The position numbers and the translations under genes were made by a program. From an uncultured Bacteroidales bacterium (GTDB taxonomy: Bacteria; Bacteroidota; Bacteroidia; Bacteroidales; UBA932): DNA of 34,512 nucleotides. Location: NCBI GenBank assembly GCA_944322815.1, contig CALUQB010000030.1:1-34512 (forward strand), read 5' to 3'. How positions within the stretch are numbered: the stretch's first letter is position 1; every line of letters starts with the position of its first letter. This document shows, in pieces, positions 8,207 to 16,687 of this stretch. A model generated the notes under the pieces. It did not search any database. It was not told where the DNA came from and was given only the letters and a program-made list of their open reading frames with translations.

Positions 8207-9412
8207 TCATCTGAGATCACGGTATCTGAGAAGAGCCTCAAGGAAATAATAATCGCTGTATGTAAGAGGTACGTCTACTTCTACTCCGCCAGGCTTGTTG
8301 CCCACACTGTGTTTCAGCAGGAAGCCGCATTCCTCACCTGGAGCCGACATGTACTCGTCCGAAGCCAATGTCCTCAGGATACGCTCGGCTGCGGAAAGAT
8401 ATTTTTCAGCGGAAGCATCCGGAACGTATGTACTCAGCTGTACAAGGGCACTGGCCATGATGGCTCCGGCAGAAGCATCCCTCAGATCATCCGGAATCTC
8501 GTCAGAATCGAAATCCCAGTATGGCACACCGTCATCAGGAAGACGGGGAAGCAGATATTCGGCTATCCTCACGGCATGGTCGAGATACTGCCTGCCGCCG
8601 GTGTACTGATACATCATCGTGAAACCGTAGAGTCCCCACGCCTGTCCGCGAGACCAGGCTGACCAGTCTGCAAATCCCTGGACTGTCTGCTGCACGAGCA
8701 CATCTCCAGTCACGGGATCATAATCCACCAGATGAAAACTGCTGGCATCATCCCTGAAATGATTCTTCATGGTAGTCATGGCATGGCTCTCGGCCACTGT
8801 CCTGAGACTGTCATCCCCGCAGAGCTGCGAAGCTTTCAGCAACAGTTCCAGATTCATCATATTGTCGATGATGACAGGGAATTTCCAGGCTGCTATGTGA
8901 TCAGGCGCCGGGTCCCAGCTGCGGAGACACCCCACTGCAGGATTGAATCTTGTAGCCAGGGAATGCGCCCCGTCGCAGAGAACGTCCTTATATTCCGGAT
9001 TTCCGGTGAGCCTGTAGCCGTTTCCGTAGCTGCAATTCAGCTGGAAGCCTACATCATGGTCGTTTGTCCTGAATCGTATCGAATCGAGGACCACGGTATG
9101 CTTTTCGGCAAGGGCCTTCATGTTTTCGTCACCCGTGTACTCATACACCAGCCACAGTGAGCCAGGGTAAAAGCCCGAGCACCACCACCAGATGCTCGAA
9201 GTGACCAGATTACCTTCTTGGTCTGCATATCGCGGGCACAAGGCAGCATCTGCACCGAATCCTGCGGCATCGAGGTTCGAATCCAGCAGAGCCATCTGCT
9301 CTGCCGCACGGGTGAATACACGTTCTGTAAGGTCCTCCATGGACTCTGTTCTGGTACAGGCAGCCGCCATAATGCAGGAGACCACCAGGAATGTGGTAAA
9401 TATTTTCTTCAT
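8207..9412 (-). CDS. GH88 unsaturated glucuronyl hydrolase lipoprotein
   Basis: This is a 401-residue protein with a lipoprotein-type leader (AAAC, Cys19). It has the (alpha/alpha)6 GH88 signatures: SSIWWWCSGFYPGSLW, a DHDVGF loop with Asp120, IIDNMMNLELL with Asp183, and WSRGQAWGLYG. The two acidic residues are spaced much like the known catalytic pair of the Bacillus unsaturated glucuronyl hydrolase. The family hydrates and cleaves 4,5-unsaturated uronic acids from ends made by polysaccharide lyases. Its presence implies an acidic glycan substrate such as a glycosaminoglycan, although no lyase is recognisable here. The stop overlaps the alternative start of the next gene by 4 nt. GH105 is a related alternative. 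Confidence 0.9.
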   Translation of the reverse strand: MKKIFTTFLVVSCIMAAACTRTESMEDLTERVFTRAAEQMALLDSNLDAAGFGADAALCPRYADQEGNLVTSSIWWWCSGFYPGSLWLVYEYTGDENMKALAEKHTVVLDSIRFRTNDHDVGFQLNCSYGNGYRLTGNPEYKDVLCDGAHSLATRFNPAVGCLRSWDPAPDHIAAWKFPVIIDNMMNLELLLKASQLCGDDSLRTVAESHAMTTMKNHFRDDASSFHLVDYDPVTGDVLVQQTVQGFADWSAWSRGQAWGLYGFTMMYQYTGGRQYLDHAVRIAEYLLPRLPDDGVPYWDFDSDEIPDDLRDASAGAIMASALVQLSTYVPDASAEKYLSAAERILRTLASDEYMSAPGEECGFLLKHSVGNKPGGVEVDVPLTYSDYYFLEALLRYRDLR

Positions 9413-9460
9413 ATTAAAATAATCAGATGTTTATTATACGATAATATCTGTACCGATGTT

Positions 9461-11119
9461 TCAGTTTACAGTGACATTGTCGAGCTTCACCCATCCGTCC
9501 TCTGTCAGGGAATCCTTGTCCACCGCCACCTGGATACCTATCGGATGTATGCCTTCCCCGTCATCCAAAGTGGTGTCTACCAGTCCGACAGCCCAGATAT
9601 AGCCGCCGATGGCGACTTTCTTCACGGAAATGTCGAAGTCGTAGGATGCCGGCGAGCCTTTCAGCCATGTGGAAAGATCCGTACTCTCGTCCACGAACTG
9701 ATAGACCGGCTTTTCTGTCTGCATGTCGAGCAGGGCATAGGCTACTTTGTACTTCTGGTTCCACTGCTTGAGATTCGTAGGGCAGACTCCCCAGCCGAGA
9801 TTCAGCCAGCGGGATGTGACGGTCACATCGTCCCCCATTTTCACGGACTCAGGCACTGAAACCCTGTCAGGATAAAGACGGTAGCCGCCTTCCTGAATAA
9901 ACCTTTCCACGTACGGGAAAGCTTCCTCGAACCATGAACGAACCTCGTCGCCTACGCGAAAATCCATCATGTTCACGCAAGCCAGCTGTCCCTCCAGGAA
10001 TTCGCCTTCCCTGACATCACCTGCAGTCTCGTAACCCTCAGCCGCTATACTTGACTGATGTCCGGAATTCGTCCATACATAGCCGCCTTCGAGAATAATG
10101 GGAAGTACATTGTTCCACTGTCTCACGTAATTTCTTTCCCAGTCATTGTAGCCCCAGTCCTGGTTGTGCATGCCGAAAGAGTCGGCACGGAGACAGTAGC
10201 CGTTGTCTATGGCTATCTGGAGCAGATGCTCGCTGTCTGGCTGCGCGTTCTTGCCGGAACTTCTCGGATGGCCTATCTGGCGGTGATAATTGATGACCAG
10301 AGGCACCTTAGTAAAACAGCGTGAATACAGAGAGGTGATCCACTCCATGGTATTTTCCTTATACTCGACAGTCTTGTCGGACACTATACCGTCACCGTAC
10401 TTCGTATAGGTTATTCCGTTATCGACCTCTGTACCTGTCACTTCCAGGCCCTCATAGCATACGTTGTGTCCTTCACCCCATTTGCCGAGACCGTATCCGT
10501 CGATGAAGGCTATTTTGGTCGGATCATTGAATTTCTCGGCAAAAGCCTCGATGAATTTCTCGTAACACTCGCGCCATACAGGATCCGTGACATCAGGGAC
10601 TTTGCGGTCGCTGAATCTCGGGATTTCGGACGACGGCCAATAGGCTGCCCCTTTCTCATAAACCCACTCCGGCGTATTCGCTCCCTGGTCGCGGCCGTCT
10701 ACTACGACACGGAAAGCCATAGGAAGGCCGAGTTCCTGGGCACGGGTGTAGATCTTGTACAGACTGCTGTTCGGGTCATCCCAGAAATAGACGTTTTCCT
10801 CAGGATTGAAGTTCCTCCAGTTCGTCCGCACGTAAATGCAGGAGGCATAATCCGCTACTCTGACATTTTTTTTCAATGATGAGACATAGAATTCCGTATC
10901 CAGATACGATGGATCGGCAGTGCCGGAAACATACATCACCCATCCGGTCATCGGGTTTTTAAGCACGGAAGTCCTGTCAGGCAACATCTTTATCTGGACA
11001 TTTCCTGCCGTGACGGTAGATCCTCCGCCATTGTCCTCACCGTTAGGTTCCTTCTCTCCGCAGGCTGCCGCCAATGACATGGCCAGTACCGGGAAGAGAA
11101 TAAATTTACTTAGTTTCAT
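9461..11119 (-). CDS. DUF4874/DUF4832 lipoprotein, putative glycan-active barrel (copy A)
   Basis: This is a 552-residue lipoprotein (Cys20 after LAAA). The N-terminal half starts with NPMTGWVMY, typical of DUF4874, and looks like a TIM barrel. GLGKWGEGHN places Glu216 at a strand-4-like position, and IILEGGYVW places Glu344 at a strand-7-like position, which resembles the acid/base and nucleophile layout of clan GH-A. The C-terminal ~150 residues form a beta domain (DUF4832) starting near RVSVPESV. No biochemical activity is known to me for these families. The start has a strong ribosome site (AAAGGAG, 7 nt upstream), unlike its neighbours. It is paralogous with the next protein (11227-12936), and the hairpin element at 11161-11213 precedes it. 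I infer an exported hydrolase or sugar-binding role. Confidence 0.75.
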   Translation of the reverse strand: MKLSKFILFPVLAMSLAAACGEKEPNGEDNGGGSTVTAGNVQIKMLPDRTSVLKNPMTGWVMYVSGTADPSYLDTEFYVSSLKKNVRVADYASCIYVRTNWRNFNPEENVYFWDDPNSSLYKIYTRAQELGLPMAFRVVVDGRDQGANTPEWVYEKGAAYWPSSEIPRFSDRKVPDVTDPVWRECYEKFIEAFAEKFNDPTKIAFIDGYGLGKWGEGHNVCYEGLEVTGTEVDNGITYTKYGDGIVSDKTVEYKENTMEWITSLYSRCFTKVPLVINYHRQIGHPRSSGKNAQPDSEHLLQIAIDNGYCLRADSFGMHNQDWGYNDWERNYVRQWNNVLPIILEGGYVWTNSGHQSSIAAEGYETAGDVREGEFLEGQLACVNMMDFRVGDEVRSWFEEAFPYVERFIQEGGYRLYPDRVSVPESVKMGDDVTVTSRWLNLGWGVCPTNLKQWNQKYKVAYALLDMQTEKPVYQFVDESTDLSTWLKGSPASYDFDISVKKVAIGGYIWAVGLVDTTLDDGEGIHPIGIQVAVDKDSLTEDGWVKLDNVTVN

Positions 11120-11160
11120 TTCCTTATCTCCTTTAATACATTAACGTCTAATATACTGAT

Positions 11161-11213
11161 GTCAGTCCGATGAATTATTCTATTCAATACCGGAAATTTC
11201 ATCGAGCTGGCAC
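11161..11213. repeat. Hairpin element, second copy (duplicate of 12990-13042)
   Basis: This 53-bp block matches 12990-13042 at 41 positions, and all 12 differences are transitions. It lies 42 bp upstream of the copy A start, as its twin lies 54 bp upstream of copy B. The arms (GTCAGTCCGATGAA and the TTCATCGAGC side) pair imperfectly: one C-G pair has become T-A and two changes give U-G wobbles in plus-strand RNA. Confidence 0.75.
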
Positions 11214-11226
11214 TCAATCAAACATA

Positions 11227-12936
11227 TCAATCGGATACAGTGACTGTTCCGAGTTTCAGCCAGCCGTCTTCCGTATAATCACCCTGAGCTGCTATATGAA
11301 TGCCTATTCTATAGTCGCCGTTGTCAGGATCTCCGAGAGCCAGATCCACGATTCCCACACAAACATCATAGGCTCCGACAGCCAGACCTTCAGGAACGAT
11401 TTCGAAATCATATGAAGATCTTCCGCTGACCCAGTCGTGCGGACGGGCGTTCTCATCGAAGAATATATTGTCAGCCATGATCTTGCCTGTAGATGTATCC
11501 ATGATGGCAAATGCCACTTTGAACCTGTCTTCATAAGGTCTGATATTCGTCGGGCAATAGGCATGACCGAGATTAAGCCAACGGTGTTGAATAGTATAAG
11601 TGCTGCCGTTGCTGACTTTGGCAGGAATACTTACCTTGTCAGGATATATCCTGTAACAGTCTTCCTGGACAAATTTCTCGACCAGATCAAAAGCATCGTT
11701 GAACCAGGACCAGGTCTCCCCCGATGTATATGAAGCATCATAACGCAGATCCATCATGTTCACGTAAGCACTGTTCATATCCTCATACTCCCCTACGCGG
11801 AGCTCGCGCGGACCGGCATACTGTGTCAGGTAATTATGCTTTCCCTTGTCATCTTCGTAGCCTTGATTTACTATCCAGCCGCCTTCTCCTGCCACCGGCA
11901 CCTTATAAGTCCAGTTCGCTATGAACTTCTTCTCCCAGGAAGCATAGCCGAAAGACTCCGCTCTCATGCCGAAAGCATCATGTCTCATGCAGAACCCTTT
12001 TTCGATGGCACTGTTGAGCATGCCTTCCGAATCCGGGTCACCGTTCCCTTCACCAACTATGGTACCTACCATCTTGTGGTAGTTGGTAAAGCATGGCGTC
12101 TGCTTGAAGGCTTTTATATAGGTATCTGTCACCCAGTTGAATACCGGAATCTTCGGAGTCTCGTCACCTGTAGAGTAAATGCAGGTATGATATTCGCCCC
12201 ATTTGCCCATGCCAAGGCCGCTGACGAACTCGGTTATCTCGGGATCGTCATATTCAGCCGCCAAGGCATTGATGAACTTCTCGTACTCCTGCTGGAAAAC
12301 AGGATCATCGGAGTACGGGGACCAATATGGTCTCGGGGGATTTGTACCAAGGGTGAAAGTGAAGTAACCCTTGCCGGGGGTATGGACATTGTCCGTAGAC
12401 AGTTTGCCGCACGCATCCAAACCATAAGCTGCATCCATCTTGTCACGGACGAATTGAGGAGTACAGTTCGCATTGGCATCCCTGCTGTCGGTCTTGAGGG
12501 TGAATGCCAGTTTAAGCCCCCTTTCCTTCGCACCTTCTTCGAAAAGCCTGAGGCTGCGCGCAAGAGGATATTTACCTTCATCTATACCGTCCTGCCAGAT
12601 ATACACGTTCTCTTCAGGGTTGAAGTCCGTCCAGGAGCCACGCAGATATATGACATGGCCGTAGTCGAATACATTCACAGTCCCCTCGGAAGAAGGGAAG
12701 TTCTCGTATTTTTCCCAGAATTCGTCCACATTGTCGATAAGAGGAACATAAATGACCCATCCGCTAAGCGGATTGGGGTAATAACTGGTGCGATCAGCTT
12801 TTATGGTGATCTCTACATTTCCTTCCGGAACACTGCCGCTTCCGGAATCTTTCCCGTTATCAGGCCCTTCCTTTTCACCGCAGGAAACAGCCCAGGAAAG
12901 TATAATCAGGGGCAAAAATCGCTGTACAATCTTCAT
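11227..12936 (-). CDS. DUF4874/DUF4832 lipoprotein, putative glycan-active barrel (copy B)
   Basis: This is a 569-residue lipoprotein (Cys19 after WAVS). It matches copy A through its whole length: NPLSGWVIY, NPEENVY, GLGMGKWGEYH (Glu248), AGEGGWI (Glu351), VNMMDLR, YRIYPDKVSIP and the C-terminal beta domain. The two conserved Glu sites again sit in GH-A-like contexts. The copies have diverged between the first strands and the WGE loop, where copy B carries a longer insertion (about residues 160-205) rich in Gly, Pro and aromatic residues; this suggests different binding sites. It is the first gene after the SusE terminator and structured leader. The family's function is unknown, so catalysis is inference. 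Confidence 0.75.
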   Translation of the reverse strand: MKIVQRFLPLIILSWAVSCGEKEGPDNGKDSGSGSVPEGNVEITIKADRTSYYPNPLSGWVIYVPLIDNVDEFWEKYENFPSSEGTVNVFDYGHVIYLRGSWTDFNPEENVYIWQDGIDEGKYPLARSLRLFEEGAKERGLKLAFTLKTDSRDANANCTPQFVRDKMDAAYGLDACGKLSTDNVHTPGKGYFTFTLGTNPPRPYWSPYSDDPVFQQEYEKFINALAAEYDDPEITEFVSGLGMGKWGEYHTCIYSTGDETPKIPVFNWVTDTYIKAFKQTPCFTNYHKMVGTIVGEGNGDPDSEGMLNSAIEKGFCMRHDAFGMRAESFGYASWEKKFIANWTYKVPVAGEGGWIVNQGYEDDKGKHNYLTQYAGPRELRVGEYEDMNSAYVNMMDLRYDASYTSGETWSWFNDAFDLVEKFVQEDCYRIYPDKVSIPAKVSNGSTYTIQHRWLNLGHAYCPTNIRPYEDRFKVAFAIMDTSTGKIMADNIFFDENARPHDWVSGRSSYDFEIVPEGLAVGAYDVCVGIVDLALGDPDNGDYRIGIHIAAQGDYTEDGWLKLGTVTVSD

Positions 12937-12981
12937 ATGGAATAAAAATGCCGTTATTAAATTTTTCTGCTGTTATACCAG

Positions 12982-13201
12982 TAATTAACGTCAGTTCGAC
13001 GAATCATTCTACTCAGTACCAGAGATTTCGTCGAACTGACGTTACGATTTCTTCGAAATCTCTTTCCATTTACGTGTCACCCCTCTTAAATTCTCCCCTC
13101 TCGTAGGGGAGAACTTACTGCCGGATTCGTAAAACGAATCCTCTAAAAGAGGCAGTTCTCTGAAATTCACTTCGTTCTTTTCATCGAACTCACGTTAATT
13201 A
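12982..13201. repeat. 220-bp block with 22-bp inverted ends (MITE-like or structured leader)
   Basis: Left end 12982-13003 (TAATTAACGTCAGTTCG and following) and right end 13180-13201 are inverted copies matching at 20 of 22 positions. A third copy of the right arm lies inside at 13027-13044 and makes an 18-bp perfect stem with 12986-13003 over a 23-nt loop. No clear target-site duplication flanks the block, so a mobile origin is only one reading. Confidence 0.65.
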
Positions 13202-13206
13202 ATTTA

Positions 13207-13242
13207 AGGGACGGCTCTGAATTCATGATCCGAGCCGTCCCT
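13207..13242 (-). terminator. Rho-independent-type terminator after SusE gene
   Basis: Perfect 11-bp arms AGGGACGGCTC (13207-13217) and GAGCCGTCCCT (13232-13242) flank a 14-nt loop. On the minus strand the stem is followed by TTAAATTAATT. It lies 45 nt past the stop of the SusE-like gene and probably separates, wholly or partly, the SusCDE unit from the downstream enzymes. Confidence 0.75.
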
Positions 13243-13286
13243 GCTCATGCTGTAGAACCTACTAACCTATAATGGCCTTTGCATGC

Positions 13287-14651
13287 TTAATCGAAACGAA
13301 TCTTACTGTTTCTGATATCAATAGTAATTTTCTTGATATTTACAGTGGATTCAGGCTGCCATCTCTTGTTGCTGACATCTGTTGACATAGTCATCCAGGT
13401 GTTCATCTGAAGAGGAACATCAGCCTCTCTGCCTGGTGAGAATGCGGCAACACGGGACGTAAAGTTTACTTCATTGTCTTTCTCAGGATCATCACCGGTA
13501 GAACCCTTGTCCTCGTATACGAAATGTTCAAGAAGTCTTCCGACCTTGACACTGCAACCGGATGTCGGAATGCTCAATGTCGTTCCGTCTCCCCATACGA
13601 GAATCTGCGGATCTATAAGCGATGCCTCGAACTGAAGCGGATAGTTAGCCTTCCAACCGTCGGTACCGTTGTTCAAGTAGAGGTAATACTCTCCTGGAAG
13701 AATCTCTCTCGACAATACTCTGTCAGAAGAATACGCATAATTGAATCTTATGACTGCCGGCTCAAGTTTGTTCTTAGGTGAATAGAACTGAACGGTCTCG
13801 TTCTCCATATCGATGATCACTCTCCAGTCTCCTTCGACAGGAAGATTCCATGCAGGGAGTTCGTCAGGATCACCACTGTCAGGAAGATCCAGCACTTTGG
13901 CTTTATAAGCCTCGGTAGGAGCCGGCTTGCCTTCCACAAGATCAGCATCAGGTACATCGATTGTCTCACCCTCGGCAGGACAGATATACAGCGTAGCACC
14001 ATCCTGAAGAACAGGAATCGTCATCTTGCCTGCAGCCATCTTGAATTCTCCGGCATATACATACTCGTTTTCGGGAGTCGTAGACATAGTATAATTCATG
14101 GATGGCATAATTCCTCTCACTGCATCGCCGTCAAGGTTGACACGGTCAGCCTCGAAGACATTAGGCCTGTAAGGAAGAACATCCACATCTACTGTGCGGA
14201 CTTCAGGCATCACATATTTCGAACCGCCCTCCCACTTCGCAATGACCTTGAATGAAAGGGTAGTCACTTCGGAAACGGACTGCACCCACTTGTCGACTAT
14301 GTAGTTCTGAAGGTCTTCCGTTGTATAAGTCATGGAAAACACATCGTCATCCACGACTTCTCGTATAACAGTAGAAGAACTGAACTGGTTGACCTTGAGG
14401 TCAAGCATAGTAACATACGTAAGTATATACTCATCGGACATTTCCCTCGCAGGGGTCCAGGTAAATGTAAGAGCCGGCTCGTCCAGAAGCGATTCATCAA
14501 GCTCTATGCTTGCCGAAGAAGCTTCAAGAACCATGGTCTCGTCGTTGTCGAGAAGCCAGGAGTTGTCATACTCCTCGTAGTCATCAGCACAGGAAGTAAG
14601 TCCCGTGACTGAAAGTGCGAAAGCACTGAGATATAAAAGTATCTTTTTCAT
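13287..14651 (-). CDS. susE: SusE-like outer-membrane glycan-binding lipoprotein
   Basis: From ATG at 14651 this is a 454-residue lipoprotein (lipobox LTSC, Cys21). An in-frame ATG at 14675 would add eight residues before the signal peptide and is less likely. The N-terminal ~110 residues match the SusE domain, with a fibronectin-like pattern (ASIELDESLL, LTFTWTPA). Later modules contain LYICPAEG, WNLPVEGDWRVIID and FYSPKNK, typical of SusE/SusF starch-binding-type repeats, and the end is a DPQILVWGD-containing beta domain. It should sit at the cell surface and bind the target glycan. It lies 26 nt after susD, completing the SusCDE unit, and a terminator follows. Its C-terminal half is shared with the lipoprotein at 800-2410. 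Confidence 0.85.
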   Translation of the reverse strand: MKKILLYLSAFALSVTGLTSCADDYEEYDNSWLLDNDETMVLEASSASIELDESLLDEPALTFTWTPAREMSDEYILTYVTMLDLKVNQFSSSTVIREVVDDDVFSMTYTTEDLQNYIVDKWVQSVSEVTTLSFKVIAKWEGGSKYVMPEVRTVDVDVLPYRPNVFEADRVNLDGDAVRGIMPSMNYTMSTTPENEYVYAGEFKMAAGKMTIPVLQDGATLYICPAEGETIDVPDADLVEGKPAPTEAYKAKVLDLPDSGDPDELPAWNLPVEGDWRVIIDMENETVQFYSPKNKLEPAVIRFNYAYSSDRVLSREILPGEYYLYLNNGTDGWKANYPLQFEASLIDPQILVWGDGTTLSIPTSGCSVKVGRLLEHFVYEDKGSTGDDPEKDNEVNFTSRVAAFSPGREADVPLQMNTWMTMSTDVSNKRWQPESTVNIKKITIDIRNSKIRFD

Positions 14652-14677
14652 ATTGACTTTTCTGTTAAATTCCACTG

Positions 14678-16678
14678 TTACCAGCCCGGAAGCTGTCTGA
14701 GGTTAGGATTCCTGTCTATGTCATCCTGAGGGACAGGCCACCAGTAGCTCTTGAACACACGGCGCTGGTATTCAGTACGCACATAGAATTCTTCAGGAGT
14801 GCCTGCATCCATGTTCATACCATAGAACGGACCGTTGAGTTCTGTCTCTGCCAGCTTCCAGCGGCGGAGATCCTGCCAGCTAAGACCGCCTTCGCAGTTC
14901 AGCTCTATACGGCGTTCCCTGCGGATAAGATCCCTTGCTGTAAGACCGGCTGCAGCAGCTGCTGCATCAATATCTCCGAGCTCTGCAGATCCATATTCCG
15001 GAATACCGGCTCTTCTGCGGATCTTGTTGATATTTTCCGTAATCTCTTGCTTGTAACTGTCATACTCACCTATTTCGTCAGAGATGCTGTACTCGTAAAG
15101 ACATTCTGCATAAGCAAGATATGCTTCAGCAAGACGATAGATGGCACCATGTCTCTTGTTGAACTGACCTGAAGATGAAGATCCGAGATAATCAGGAGCA
15201 ATTCTTTTTTTCATCAAATAACCTGCTGTAGGATAGTCGGAGCCGTCCTTTCCGTCTTCTTGACCGACAAAGAAGTTAGCATACTTCTTATTTACAGGGT
15301 TTGCAGCTGTCTGATCCTTGTGAGTCTTGGCCCAGTTGAATGACTCGTTATACATTACGGAAATATAGAAACGAGGTTCACGGTTACAATACATATTATA
15401 TGTACCAGACTCAGTTATAATATGCTCTTTCTTTCCATCACCACTGTATCCGTTAGGGTCATTATAGAAATAGTTAGTCTTGGCAGTCATATCAACAGTA
15501 GAATAGTCACTGGCCTGAGGTGCCTCACCAAAAGCAGCTTCAGTATACCCTGAACCATTGTTCGGTATAATCGGGGAACCATCTGCATTATGACCGCTGA
15601 TAGCGACCTTTCCGTTGTTCATGAAGAACGCATCCACCAGGTCCTGGGTAACACCTACCACACCGGCCTGGGACTGAATGCTTCTTGGAGCTGATTTCAT
15701 GTCAAGCCAGCCAGCTCCGTCCTCAGTACGAGGCATTATCAGTTCATAATTACCTTCATTCCTGCGAAGCATGAGTGCACCGAAATAGCTCATATATGGA
15801 TCCGGCTGTCCCTCCACGGCATCGGCTTCATACAGAGCGTAACCGTTAGCCTCCGCCACATCGATAAGCTCTTTGTTCGCATCGGCAGCAAGTTTCCATC
15901 TGTAAGGATCATATTGTGATGTAAAGATCGCTTCTCCGTCACAGTTCACCACACCGGCCATGTCCGGATTACCGTTCACAAGCGGGCTGGCAGCAAATGT
16001 CAGCAGACGGGCACGCATGGCCAAAGCCCAGAGGGCTGTAGCACGTCCATAGTCATTAGCCATATCGGAATATGTCATAGGAAGTACTTTGGATGCCTCC
16101 TCCAATTTCTCTGCACACCAGTCAACAACCTCATAGAACGGACGCTGCTTGATCATAAGGTCCTCGGCATTCGTAGTAGGAGCCGCTTCCGAAATAATAG
16201 GAACAGAACCATAAGTCATTACCATGAGAGAATGGAAATATGCTATGAAAAATTCACATTCCGCTTTCATGATATCAATATCCTTCTGAGACACATCCGT
16301 AAGCGGATGGGCATTCTCGATAAAGATATAGGCAGATCTGATACGCTTAGGAAGATTTGACCAATAATTAATGATCTGGCCGTTGCTCGGTGTCCAGTTT
16401 CCTGTCTGATAGTTGCAGACATTGTTTCCCACGGAAATCCACTCTGCAGGAGTTGTACAGTCCTTTCCTATCATGTCCCAGTTGGAATCGCCATAGAACT
16501 GCGGGATACCGTCGTAAATGTAGGCAAGCCATCTGTCGAGATTCTTGCTGTTCTCGAATGCTGACTCTATGTCAAGCTGGTCATCAGGCCTCTTGTCCAG
16601 ATAGTCAGAACATCCGGATATGAACGGCAAGATAGCAGCCAGCATTACCAATATTATCCTATTTTTCATAATTTTCAT
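14678..16678 (-). CDS. susD: SusD/RagB-family glycan-binding lipoprotein
   Basis: This is a 666-residue lipoprotein (lipobox ISGC, Cys23), beginning the mature part with SDYLDKRPDDQLD as SusD proteins do. SusD/RagB features include the TPR-like helices (AYIFIENAHPLTDVSQKDI, ALWALAMRARLLTFAASP) and the C-terminal signature RRIELNCEGGLSWQDLRRWKLAE, ending near WWPVPQDDIDRNPNLRQ. It is longer than the usual 500-600 residues, with insertions around 370-470. It forms the lid on the SusC transporter and binds oligosaccharide at the surface. It starts 9 nt after the susC stop, so the two genes are co-transcribed. Confidence 0.95.
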   Translation of the reverse strand: MKIMKNRIILVMLAAILPFISGCSDYLDKRPDDQLDIESAFENSKNLDRWLAYIYDGIPQFYGDSNWDMIGKDCTTPAEWISVGNNVCNYQTGNWTPSNGQIINYWSNLPKRIRSAYIFIENAHPLTDVSQKDIDIMKAECEFFIAYFHSLMVMTYGSVPIISEAAPTTNAEDLMIKQRPFYEVVDWCAEKLEEASKVLPMTYSDMANDYGRATALWALAMRARLLTFAASPLVNGNPDMAGVVNCDGEAIFTSQYDPYRWKLAADANKELIDVAEANGYALYEADAVEGQPDPYMSYFGALMLRRNEGNYELIMPRTEDGAGWLDMKSAPRSIQSQAGVVGVTQDLVDAFFMNNGKVAISGHNADGSPIIPNNGSGYTEAAFGEAPQASDYSTVDMTAKTNYFYNDPNGYSGDGKKEHIITESGTYNMYCNREPRFYISVMYNESFNWAKTHKDQTAANPVNKKYANFFVGQEDGKDGSDYPTAGYLMKKRIAPDYLGSSSSGQFNKRHGAIYRLAEAYLAYAECLYEYSISDEIGEYDSYKQEITENINKIRRRAGIPEYGSAELGDIDAAAAAAGLTARDLIRRERRIELNCEGGLSWQDLRRWKLAETELNGPFYGMNMDAGTPEEFYVRTEYQRRVFKSYWWPVPQDDIDRNPNLRQLPGW

Positions 16679-16687
16679 ATATAACTT

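Larger units (their letters stand above)
12937..13286. other. Structured intergenic region between SusE and the enzyme genes
   Basis: The region holds no ORF of note. It contains the hairpin element at 12982-13044, a small hairpin GATTTC-TTC-GAAATC (13046-13060), TTCTCCCC-TCTCGTA-GGGGAGAA (13091-13113), ACTGCC-GGATTCGT-AAA-ACGAATCC-...-GGCAGT (13117-13156), a reversed copy of the element arm (13180-13201), and the terminator (13207-13242). I see no CAAAnnTA (minus-strand TAnnTTTG) promoter box, so the enzyme genes may depend on read-through from susC. Confidence 0.7.

Noticed and set aside
11836-12945. 369-residue plus-strand ORF antisense to DUF4832 copy B
   Set aside because: A shadow of the real minus-strand gene, which has a lipobox and family motifs.
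12982-13201. Retron or tRNA-like RNA gene
   Set aside because: No reverse transcriptase, cloverleaf or T-loop signature; only nested hairpins.
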